A DNA stretch of 64,000 nt. Origin: Cymodocea nodosa. Lineage: Eukaryota; Streptophyta; Magnoliopsida; Alismatales; Cymodoceaceae. Location: contig CM072340.1 of the NCBI GenBank assembly GCA_036874045.1, forward strand, positions 945,001 to 1,009,000, read 5' to 3'. The position numbers were made by a program, and so were the translations under genes. Within the stretch, counting starts at the first letter, position 1; each line of letters opens with the position of its first letter. Below, in pieces: positions 36,510 through 46,700 of the stretch. The notes under the pieces were generated by a model. That model was not told where the DNA came from and searched no databases. It saw only the letters and a list, made by a program, of their open reading frames with translations.

Positions 36510-37785
36510 CCTTGTTCAGCTCCTGCCAAGGCCTTCATGTTACCACGCTTGTAAGAAATGTTTTGGATAAGAGTTAATCTGGACCTAATTAGGCTCATGT
36601 CGACTTGATTGATTTAAGATCGTTTACATAATCTAAATGGCTACGCTTTAGCCTTGAGTGCGAAATACAATGGGTTAGAGGAAAATGTTTCTTGCCCGAA
36701 AATGGAAAAAAAGGTCACTCCTTTACTCTCATACCATTAAAGATTACTCTGTAATTCTAAGAACAAGTATTGAATTGAGCTCTAGCTTGGACTTCGGAAT
36801 AGTCTCAGTTTCCGGTTCCTTTTTGCAAAAAAGAACTATTTTTGGTAATTAATTCAGTTGTTTCTCAATTAATTTAGGTTTGAATCAATGCAAACAAATC
36901 AATTTGCCTTAAACAGGACCGTTATTTGCGGTATTGATTGACATATACCTCTTAGCACAAATTATTGTATTTATGAATTTTTTTTTTCCTTTGTACACTA
37001 TCTCATTGTCTTTACTTTTTAAATATTTTTATCAGCTGTAATTTTCAGCTTTTATTATATTTAAATTGATATTTAAACTATAGGATGAATGTTTTGAGCT
37101 AAAAATGCTGTAAATGTCTATCCTCCATTTTATTATATTCAAGTTATTTTACGGTTGCATTGGTATTTACGGTTGAGTTTAGGGTTCTTTTCAGAAAAAA
37201 GCTAGTTTATCGAGAGAAAGTGTTATTTATAACTTTCTAGTAATTACTGTGAATAAAAAAAATTATGAAGGTAATCTTATAAATGTAAGACAATGTTTTT
37301 ACTATTTTTTCACAACTTCATCTCCATCAGCTTCTTTAAAAATCACTAGATGTAAACAGAAATGCAGAAGCTGTGTTAAAAAATCCCATAATAAATAGAT
37401 GGTTTGGAAATGCATTTCAAAAAAAAAAAAAAAAAAAAAAAACTTTTTGAGAAAAGCTATGATGGATCATTTCTTGGTACACAGCACAAATGTCTCATAA
37501 GCAAATCAACCTCCATAAATCCTTCAGTTTGGTTTGGGAAAAGCATCACCAACAATTTACCCAGATGATATTTTCTCATTCTAAGAGTCTATGGTTCATG
37601 TGAAAAATTAATTATCAAGCTTCAACATTTAAAAAATCAACTAAAAAAATCTCTGGAAAGCTTGTGATTAAGCAGTTCTTCTCTGTGAATTCCATCCAAG
37701 TCCACCCATTACCAACCCACTCATGAGCTAGGGAAATCTCAATCCATCACTCCTTTTCCCTACCATATAAAATTCCATCACCATC
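36510..37785. other. 3' UTR and intergenic DNA with a 24-A run
   Basis: The first part is 3' UTR of the preceding gene. The remainder is AT-rich spacer. A homopolymer of 24 A lies at 37419-37442. No gene is seen up to the Harbinger target site. Confidence 0.5.
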
Positions 37786-37788
37786 TAA

Positions 37789-37908
37789 GGGCGTGTTAGT
37801 GCATGACGGAAAATTCTGACGGAAATGAAATGGAAAATTTGTAACGGAAAGGAAAAGGAAAATTCTGAGAGGGGTTTAGTGCAGGACGGAAAATTCTGAT
37901 GGAAATTC
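37789..37908. repeat. Left terminal inverted repeat plus a second internal copy
   Basis: The left end (37789-37825) carries GTTAGTGCATGACGGAAAAT. A diverged second copy of the same end sequence follows about 76 bp further in (about 37872-37908, GGTTTAGTGCAGGACGGAAA). Between them lie further ACGGAAA motifs. Confidence 0.75.
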
Positions 37909-37984
37909 TAACAAAAGTTTATTACAACTAATATTCGAAAAATACAAATACATCTTAATTGAAATATTACAATACGAAATAATA

Positions 37985-39391
37985 TCATCTAGTTCTTCCA
38001 TCCCACATTGCCATCATCATATCTTCTCGCATCTTATCTGTCATTTCTTTTCTTTGTTCTTGAGTCATTCGAACCTGGGCATTGCTTTCTATATGTATCT
38101 CTCCCATTGGTTGTATGTCATCAATAATATTTAACTCTTCCAACTCATCTAGCAGGTCCTCAAGTAAATCTTCCTTATCAGTCTTACGAATAAAATTATG
38201 AAGCAAAAAACATGCGATGACAATCTTTACTTGTGTTTCATATGGATATGGCATTTGACCACGTAATATTGAAAATCGATGTTTCACAACTCCAAATGTA
38301 CGTTCAATGACTGTTCTCAATTGTGAATGTCTGTAGTTGAAATTTTCTACAGCATTACGAGGAACTCTATCATTAACATAATCAGATAGATGGTATCTTA
38401 CACCTCGAAATGGACAAATATATTCTGGTCGATTTGGATATCCAGCATCAACTAAGTAAAACTTACCTGTATAAAAAAAATATTAGTATGGTGATGTCTT
38501 CATAACTTGTAGAAGTGGAAAACACATTTACCTGGTGGAACTTGAAAACCATTAGGTCTAGTAACTGCATCTTGGAGAATACGAGCATCAGCAGCTGATC
38601 CTTCCCAACCAGCTAAAATATATGTAAATTCCATATCAAAATTACATGCTGCCATTACATTTTGAGATAATTCACCTTTCCTGTTCCTAAATCTTGTTGT
38701 TTCTTGTCCATAAATAGTTGCTTTTATATGTGTACCATCAATAGCTCCAATACAATCCTATAAACATGCACTTTTATTTTGATATTGACTAAAATAACAT
38801 ATAAGATAAGGAAACACCAAAGGTGTGAAAATGTACCTTAAAATATGGGTACACATTTGAGTCTTGACAAATTCGACTTGGTGTTTCAGATGAAGGTCTT
38901 GCTAGAAGAACATGATTTAGTCGTAATACAGCATTCAACACTTCATTAAAGTATTTACTAACTGTCCAACTTGATCGACTAAATCGTTCTGTAGTTACTC
39001 CATACCTTTGATTTTGCCCAACTGTCACAAGGAACATGGCAAACTTCTCTTCTACACTGATATTGTTGGTATCTTTCAGCACTTCTTCCCTCCTCATTAA
39101 TTCACAAAAACCCTTGAAAACACTTTGACTCATTCTATAAATCTTTCGACAATTGTAAACTTGATGTGGTAAAGAAGGATCTAATAATCTTCTTATATAA
39201 TCTGCACCTTCTTTACTATAAATACGACTTGTATTTGAAAACAAAGTTGAGGTACTTGCAATCCCTGCTAAAATATTCCAAAAAGCAAGTAAACGTCTTC
39301 GCCTTCTTCTAGCATGTTCTTCCTCTTCTTCAAATAACATCAATGTGTTATTTACTAGTTCGTCAAAATCCTCTTCAAAATTCATCGTCAC
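37985..39391 (-). CDS. PIF/Harbinger DDE transposase, apparently intact
   Basis: Nuclease-transposase of the DDE_Tnp_4 family. Three exons join in frame: 39391-38837 (555 nt), 38757-38532 (226 nt) and 38466-37985 (482 nt), giving 420 residues. Donors and acceptors are GT-AG. The N-terminal part (about residues 60-180) has the helix-rich family segment (CRKIYRMSQSVFKGFCELM, VGQNQRYGVTTERF). Catalytic residues are all visible: Asp in DCIGAIDGTHIKAT, Asp in FYLVDAGYPNRPEY, and Glu in LRTVIERTFGVVKHRF. CFLLHNFIRK then leads into an acidic tail. No stop or frameshift was found. It would act at the element's ends, normally with the ORF1 partner. Start could be either MTMN (39391) or the next Met (39385). 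Confidence 0.9.
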
Positions 39392-39590
39392 CTACAAAAT
39401 TTCATGTCCAAACATATTACAAGGTTGTAATACAAATAAACATATTACATGAAATCATTCCACAATTAATAGAACATAATAAAATATGATAAACAAACAT
39501 CAATAATAATATCATTCCACATTTCCTTGTCCAAACAATAAGTAGTTACATCATACATCTAATACAAAAAAAAAAACATGTAAATCATCT

Positions 39591-40244
39591 TTAGTCTTCC
39601 ATCTTTTCTAAGTGAAACTTCAACCATCCTTGTCGCATTTCTTTTGGAATTGATAGAAATATTTTACTGATTTCTTGCTTTTGGAATAATTGAGTAACTT
39701 TATATCGATCAGTCATAGATAGATCTTCAATCTCAAATATTGAAGCAATAGCTTCATCTAAAAAAGACTCAGACTTCTTTTGCCATGCAAACATTTCCTT
39801 CTTCCATCCAAACATTTCCTTCTTACATACAAACATCTCCTTTTGTATGTGAATCATCTCTCTCATTTGTTCATTACGTACCTCACCATTAACAGTATCT
39901 TGTTCACACAAAGTAAGAAAAGCTTGTGACGTATCTTTCAAACTTTCTGCTATCATTTGTTGAGATTTTGCATGAGGGCGTGCTCGCTTCCCCTTTTTCC
40001 TCTGCTCCAATGGAACATGTGCACTTCCTCCTGAACTAGGAGGTATGTCAGAATCGAGGTCCATTCCATCTTGTGTAATGTCTGGAGTAAATATATTTGG
40101 AACTTGAGTGTTTGGTATAATGTCTACTTCTTCTGCCTGTCTAGACATATTTCCACTAGCCATAGTACCTTCAAAAATGAGTTGTAATTGTTCATAAATC
40201 AAACATGGTTTTCCCTTGCAGCTTTCACACTCTGGATGTGCCTA
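39591..40244 (-). CDS. Harbinger ORF1 (Myb/SANT-like partner), apparently lacking its N-terminus
   Basis: An open exon begins after an acceptor at 40245 and reads AHPECESCKGKPCLIYEQ, then SGGSAHVPLEQRKKGKRARP, a coiled, lysine- and methionine-rich stretch (EMFVCKKEMFGWKKEMF), and ends SIFEIEDLSMTDRYKVTQ to KMED. This matches the second half of plant PIF ORF1 proteins, which carry an N-terminal Myb/SANT DNA-binding domain. Upstream, about 40321-40345 on the minus strand, IWKEFIK is legible before a GTAAG donor and looks like the end of the SANT exon, but a stop precedes it and no further SANT sequence is recognised. The bipartite activity of the element may therefore depend on ORF1 from another copy. 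A donor-like CTCAG|GTACAA near 40577 suggests a 5' leader exon reaching into the repeat array. Confidence 0.6.
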
Positions 40245-40639
40245 CATAAAATTACAATATATATTAACAAAAATTCAATATAATTGGGATAATCTTAAAG
40301 TATGTAAATAAAAATCTTACCTTAATAAACTCCTTCCATATCTCTTTTCATATTTGAACTGTTATATGTCATACAAGCAATGATAGATGATATGCCATAT
40401 AAGCAACATTACTAGGCACTGTTTGGAGTAATACACAGAAATACATTAACATGAAGATTATAAGAAGTGTTAAACATCACGAATATTAATCCAAAGGAAA
40501 TGTTGAAAGTCCGATCTCCTGCTTTCCTTTCACTCACAAGCAATTACAGAAAAAAATGAATAAGAGGAATTGTACCTGAGCAAGACGTGAAATGGCAGAG
40601 GTGGAGTAGGAAGGGCTACCACAGTGACGGACGCGACGA

Positions 40640-41475
40640 GGAAGATGCGGCGAGAGGGCTACGGCAGCGACGGGCGAGCAGGAGGGCTGCAGTAGCGACG
40701 AACGACGGGCAAGCAAGAGGGCTACAGTAGCGACAGGCAGGAGGGCTGCGGCAGCGACGGATGCGACGAGGAAGAGTCGGTTTCAGGCGACGCGACGAAT
40801 GTTCTTCGACTTCACAGGTCGAGATGGGGGCGTCAGGCTCTAGGGGAGGTCGGGAGAGGGAGTCCAGAGCAGAGGCGAACGTCGCGAGAGGGAGACGGTC
40901 GAGGGTTTCGCGTCCAGCGGAGGCGAACGTCGCGAGGTTTCTCCTCAACTCTTCCTCTCAACCAGAGGTCACGGCAAGCAAGAGGGCTACAGTAGCGACG
41001 GGCAGGAGGGCTGCGGCAGCGACAGATGCGACGAGGAAGAGTCGGTTTCAGGCGATGCGACGAATGTCCTTCGACTTCACAGGTCGAGATGGGGGCGTCA
41101 GGCTCAAGGGGAGGTCGGGAGAGGGAGTCCAGAGCAGAGGCGAACGTCGCGAGAGGGAGACGGTCGAGGGTTTCGCATCCAGCGGAGGCGAACGTCGCGA
41201 GGTTTCTCCTCAACTCTTCCTCTCAACCAGAGGTCACGGCAAGCAAGAGGGCTACAGTAGCGACGGGCAGGAGGGCTGCGGTAGCGACAGATGCGACGAG
41301 GAAGAGTCGGTTTCAGGCGACGCGACGAATGTCCTTCGACTTCACAGGTCGAGATGGGGGCGTTAGGCTCAAGGGGAGGTCGGGAGAGGGAGTCCAGAGC
41401 AGAGGCGAACGTCGCGAGAGGGAGACGGTCGAGGGTTTCGTGTCCAGCGGAGGCGAACGTCGCGAGGTTTCTCCA
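40640..41475. repeat. GC-rich tandem array, 265-bp period, inside the Harbinger element
   Basis: Near-identical units repeat with a period of exactly 265 bp: for example gagatgggggcgtcaggctc starts at 40821 and 41086, and its near-identical third copy at 41351. About three units are present, flanked at the left by a shorter imperfect repetition of agggctacagtagcgacggg-like text (40640-40770). Each unit has two copies of GCGAACGTCGCGAG about 48 bp apart. The array is CpG-rich in an AT-rich setting and lies upstream of both transposon genes. Overlapping frames on both strands (up to about 200 codons) repeat with the unit and look like by-products. Confidence 0.9.
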
Positions 41476-41559
41476 AGGTCGAGAGGAGAAAATTTCTGAC
41501 GGTAAAGGAAATTTTTGGATTTTATACAACGGTAAAATCCGAATTTCCTTTCCGTCAAG

Positions 41560-41642
41560 TATAATGCACACTAACACCATTCTGACGGAATTCAATAATT
41601 TTCCTTTCCGTCAGCTCAATTCCGTCAGGCACTAACCCCCCT
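41560..41642. repeat. Right terminal inverted repeat plus a second internal copy
   Basis: Read inward on the minus strand, the end GGGGTTAGTGCCTGACGGAA is followed about 60-70 bp inside by a second GTTAGTGTGCATTA plus TGACGGAAAGG block. This mirrors the doubling at the left end. Confidence 0.7.
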
Positions 41643-41645
41643 TAA

Positions 41646-43190
41646 ATCAACAATAGACAAGGAATATATACGGATCTTCAAATTTAATAAGTCAGTCTTA
41701 TATCTCTTCATCTCACCCAGCAACGACACACACCCTTGTGGGTTCTCCATTTTTTCTAATAATTATAGTGGATGTCCCTAGTTGATTGATTATGAACTTC
41801 ACATGTCTAAGCTGGACTAATTGATTCTGTGCATATTTTATTATGTTGGTCTTGATCATCTATTTCCAATCACCTTTGTCGCCCTCATCCTCCCAACTTG
41901 ACAGCAACAATATTCCATTTGACGTCTTTTTTGCCTGTGCATTGATCCAAATCATCAGCACATATATGTAATATATATCTTCTTTTGATGTTTGATTTAA
42001 CTGTGATCCCCAATTAAGGGCCATTCTCTGAATCTCCCTTTTACTAGATTTTACTTCAGCTTTTTCTACTGTACAACACTAATAATCTAGGTTGCTTATG
42101 TTTCTAGTTGAATCCACTTTATGAGCTCACTGAGAATAGTTTCTTATAACAAATGCCAGTGTAATGTGAAAGCATAGGCATAAATAGAAGAAGGCCCTTT
42201 GGAAGTGGTTTGAAGAAAACTCCCTGCAAGAGTTAAATGATGCAAAGACTTTTCTTCGTCTGCTCCTCCCACCTACCATTGAATACATTGCCTTACTATT
42301 ACAACTACAGTGACATTTCATGGTTTCTCTATCAACAATTTTTTTAACTTTCATTAATCAAGCTTTGCAAACCTTGCCCAGAAGGAGTGGAACAGTCTAA
42401 TTCCAGCTACCTTCTGAGTGACTTGGTCGTCTCAGAACGATCTTATCTTTCAAAATGAAGCTTCTTCCTGGCTCTGGAAAAGCGCCATCTTTTGGGTGAT
42501 TTGGGATGTCACAAACTTACAACCTCTAAACAGTCATCCATGATATCATCTCACATCCTAAAATCACACCATTCTCGATGGTAGTACACAAACATTAAGA
42601 AATCATCTTCACTTTTTGTCAGTTTCTAGATACATATGGATACTCCTCTTTCCAAGTAACTTTCATTGCTTTTGAAGTATTTATTTCAACTGCTAAGTTT
42701 GACTGATTTGAACAACCATCACAAGCTTTGATCGACACTTTGGCAATTACTTCATTACATATTTGTCCTGCGAACAATTGATAAGGCCTTCGGCAAAGTC
42801 AAGCTCACCCTCTCTTCTATCTCACGTCAATTGAATGTTGTATGGGTGGTGGTAGACAAGTCTTAAAGTAAGATTACGTATTTGAACCGAAATATTTATT
42901 GTGGTATTTATAAACTGAGAGATGACAAGTGGAAGATGGTCCTGTGTGGTGTAATCTGAACCTTGATTTTTACGAATTCGGGACCAAAACAATGATCGGA
43001 GATTTTCTCGCCACCAACGTATGTGCTCTGATGATATGTTAAAAAATAATTTACCACCGTGTCGGTGGGGTACTCGGCTTTTTTGCATGGCCGTCGTCAT
43101 TCGTGCATTAAATTATCATTATCATTATTAAAAAAACACACACACACACACACACAAAGTTAATCACAACCCAACCAGGGTCTTGGAGGA
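41646..43190. other. Intergenic DNA, no gene seen; CA repeat at the end
   Basis: Spacer between the Harbinger element and the O-fucosyltransferase-like gene. No coding region is supported. A (CA)n microsatellite lies at 43136-43157. Fragments around 42400-42520 and 42880-43100 have an odd, repeat-like texture, but I could not assign a family. Confidence 0.45.
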
Positions 43191-43194
43191 GCGT

Positions 43195-43208
43195 GTGGGG
43201 CCCACGTG
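43195..43208. promoter_or_regulatory. Palindromic TCP site fused to a G-box
   Basis: GTGGGGCCCACGTG contains the palindrome GTGGGGCCCAC, which fits the TCP consensus on both strands, overlapped by the G-box CACGTG (43203-43208), a bHLH/bZIP site. It lies about 550 bp upstream of the start codon at 43755. The regulatory role is inferred from the motif alone. Confidence 0.45.
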
Positions 43209-43754
43209 CGGTGCCAACGCAAGGTCACGGCTCGGAGTCGGCGACGGCAAACCGACAAAAATAATGAACGATCGATTCTCAATTAACATATATTCCGTCG
43301 GCAATCTTACGTTTTGCAAAAATTTAAATTTTAATTGAATAGGAAACCGCCTATAACAGATTTGGGAACGATTGCGATAATCGAATAATCGTGGGTTTGA
43401 GTTCCGTCGGATTTAAAGACGTTATTAAACAATTCATGGTCAATTACCCAGACAAAGCGAAAACGAACTCATATTGAGATTATGAAATTTATTAATCGCT
43501 ATGTTTCTGGTTACAGAAGAAAGGGAGGGAAAAGACGTAAAAGCCTTCGACACCCGAGGAATCGCAAGTTGACGGTAATCTGAAATGACGATGGCAATTG
43601 CGTAAATATACCATCGATGGGAAACATTTTCGTCAACCGACACGATTTGCTGTTTCCACATCTTTCCCTCCCTTCCTCGTTCCGCAGGTCGACCCACATC
43701 CGCAATTAATGGCGATCGGGGAATAATGTTCGGAGCTTCGTCTCAGATCCCGCA

Positions 43755-46700
43755 ATGGGAATCCCCCCGCTCCACTCCACCAATACCGCCAGCACCGGCG
43801 GTGGCGGCGGCAGCAATGGCGGTGCCGGTGGTGATGTCGTCAACAGTCCGAGGTTCGCCGGGGCGATGACAAGGAGGCCGCACTCCTTCAAGCGGGGCCC
43901 TCAGGGGAACGAGGTGGAGCTGCAGATCAACTCCCCGAGGTCCGGATGCGATGCGTTGACGCCTACTGCTGCGGCGGTGGCAACCGGGGGGGTGTGTGGG
44001 AGCCCGGTGGTGGAGGAGCTGTCGAGCACGGAGAGAAAGGTTGCGCAGCGGCAGAACCTCAGGTTTAGGATTGGAGGGGCGGCGGTGCAGTTTCTGGGAG
44101 GGAAGAAACAAGTGTTGGATCTCGAGATCAGGGAGAAGAAAGGGAATCTCATGTTTGCGTGCTTCTGCGTCGTTTGCTTGCTGCTCGGGTTGATCAAGAT
44201 ATTCGCCACCGGATTGTTGGGGTTTGGAGGTGGCTATCAGGTTTGAGCTCCTCCTCCTGCTTCTTCCCTCTTAATCTTATTGGTTTCTGGGGGAAATGTT
44301 GGATTTTTTTTTGGTTGTTTCGAACGGTCCATTTCTTGTACTTCGATAGGCAGTGGGAACGGTTGGCTTTGATTTTTCTGCTTGGGAACTATTTTTGTTG
44401 CTTTTGTTGGAAAGTTTCGTTTTTTTTTACAAAAAAAGCTTGCGTTATTTCCCGTTTTTATGATTGTTAATGTGACAAGTGAATGAAACCAAGATGGTAT
44501 TTCTTTTCCGACGAACGAAGAGGCAATGGATATGCTTCTGATTCTGGAGTTTACCGATGAAAGTTTGAGAAATACCTTCTAGCGCGGTGAGAGTTGTGGT
44601 GGCTGACGAATCATGACTTTTTCTTCGTGTTTGCTTCTGGTATGGGGGTGAAATGCAGAAATGATGAAGTGATTTGCTTCGGCTTGTAAAGGCATCGCAC
44701 AGATACCACATCTTTCATTTAGCCACCTATTCTATGGAAATAGGTCTCACACAACACTCATACCTCGAAGTGTTTTGAAGTTACAGATTCCAAAGTTTGA
44801 CTGTAATCTTCGTTGCAGACAGCTCTGTGCATTGTGGAATTTCTTTTCTCCGTTGCATCTTAGTTCTTTTTTTTTTTGGTATTGGTATCTGTTGCGTCAT
44901 AGTAGGAAGTTAATGTTTTTCCCATTTTATCCGGTGTACACATTAAGAATTGTAAATGGTCGGTTTGTTTCCAAAAGGAGTGGAAGATGATAGTCAAATA
45001 TATATTTTTTGTTTTGCCTTTTTGGCTTGGAAAGCAAACAACGATTATGTAAAGACTGGTATTTCATTGCTTCAATTTGCTGCTAAAAAAGATTGTTTCA
45101 GTTTACCGGTTATTAACCTGTAAAAGTTCTAGGATTAATAGAAAATAGGATTCTCTTATCAATACATTTTCTTCATCCAACATTCAAAAGAAAACTTCAT
45201 CCTGTTATATGACAACAGTCATCAAGTAATAATAAAATACTTTGCTGGAACCATGATTCATGAAATATGAATGGAATCTTATGCTGCAAATAGGTGGCAA
45301 AAAATCATTGATTATTTCCAAACCGTGATGCATTTAGGCACCACATTATTGCACACCATATGAAATTTTTAAGTTGTACTCAAACATGAACATTCCGTGA
45401 TATTTTTTACTAATTGTCCCTCTTGCATAGAAATTGGTGGTGGATACTTATTCTAAATCTACATATGGAACTGCTCTCTTGATGATAAAAATGAACAAAA
45501 AAGATACAAAGGAAAGCATAAACATGTACTAACACAAAGGTGTAAGGTGAAGAGATCTGTTGCAGAAAGATTCAGAAGTTCCTTGCCATTGTTAGTGAAT
45601 TAAAATATTGTCTTGATTCTTTCTGGTTTCCATGGAATATTTGCACATTATGCCAATAATATTTTCATTGCATGTGATGTGAATCTTGGTGTAAATTCTA
45701 GTACTCCTGTACAACATGCCATATCATCAAAAGGGACATTTCCAGGGTTACTTATATTCCATGCTAACAGGATGCGGCAGTTAGTTCCAACACAGTTAGT
45801 CTCAGGAACATGCATACCTCTCATCAACATGAGAATCAACTAGGAGTCGAGAATGAAAGAATGCTGATGACACTATCAATGGGGAAGTCTGGAAAAATAA
45901 GCATGATAACCAAGGCAAATTGCTTTCAATTCATTTCTGCCTCTATTTCTGTATTCTGTAGATATCATCTAAAATGCATTCTTTTTCTTTTCAGCATTCA
46001 GGCATTTGGTCCAAACCAATCTATGAAAATTTCACTCAATGCATTGAACGTAGAAGTCACAGAAGTGAGTGATTATTCATGATAATATGGTTCCCCGTTT
46101 ATGAGAATCAGTCCATCTTATTTAATCTGGTTTTCTTGCAGATTTGAATGAGAAAACAAATGGATTCCTTCTAATCAATGCAAATGGTGGTTTGAATCAA
46201 ATGAGATTTGGGGTCTGTTGACCATAACACCACTTGTTTCTCTATTGGAATCCATTCCAAAATGTTCTTTTGAGTATTCTTTATGTTGCAGATATGTGAT
46301 ATGGTTGCCGTTGCCAAGGTCATGAAAGCAACTTTAGTTCTTCCTTCCCTTGATCACACTTCCTATTGGGCTGACGAAAGGTTTAATTTTGTTTCATCTT
46401 TTTCCTTTTTCCCATATAAATTTAAATTTTATTTATCCAGAATCAATGACATATAATTTTATTTCTAGTGGCTTTAAGGATCTTTTTGATTGGAAGCATT
46501 TTATTGAAATGCTGAAGGATGATGTCAACATAGTTGAAGCATTGCCGGCTGCCTATGCTGATGTTCAACCTTTTAAAAAAACACCAATATCTTGGTCTAA
46601 GGTTGGGGTTATCCTCATAAATAATGGCCACCCTTGTTATTTTACGATACTATACTTCCACCCTCCTACAAGTGATGTATGTTCTTTGTATTTTAGGTCA

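Larger units (their letters stand above)
37789..41642 (-). mobile_element. PIF/Harbinger DNA transposon, full length, 3.85 kb
   Basis: A complete class II element. Target duplications TAA lie at 37786-37788 and 41643-41645. The 14-bp ends GGGCGTGTTAGTGC (left) and, read inward from the right, AGGGGGGTTAGTGC match at 11 of 14 positions. TWA target sites and GG-starting ends are the signature of the PIF/Harbinger superfamily. Two genes lie on the minus strand: the DDE transposase (37985-39391) and the partner ORF1 (39591-40244). A GC-rich tandem array (40640-41475) occupies the side from which both are read. GACGGAAA-type motifs recur near both ends and are candidate transposase sites. The transposase frame is unbroken, so the insertion may be recent. 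Confidence 0.92.

Noticed and set aside
40761-41595. Long overlapping frames (up to about 200 codons) on both strands of the 265-bp array
   Set aside because: They recur with the repeat unit, exist in several frames at once and resemble no protein; high GC content removes stops by chance.
42380-42520. Possible LINE C-terminal (zf-RVT-like) scrap
   Set aside because: The resemblance rests on a few residues (NDLIFQN, IFWVIWD) and is too weak to call.
43743-44111. Minus-strand frames opposite exon 1 of the fucosyltransferase-like gene
   Set aside because: The plus-strand exon encodes a cytosolic tail plus membrane helix that joins in phase to the catalytic exons; the antisense frames are shadows.
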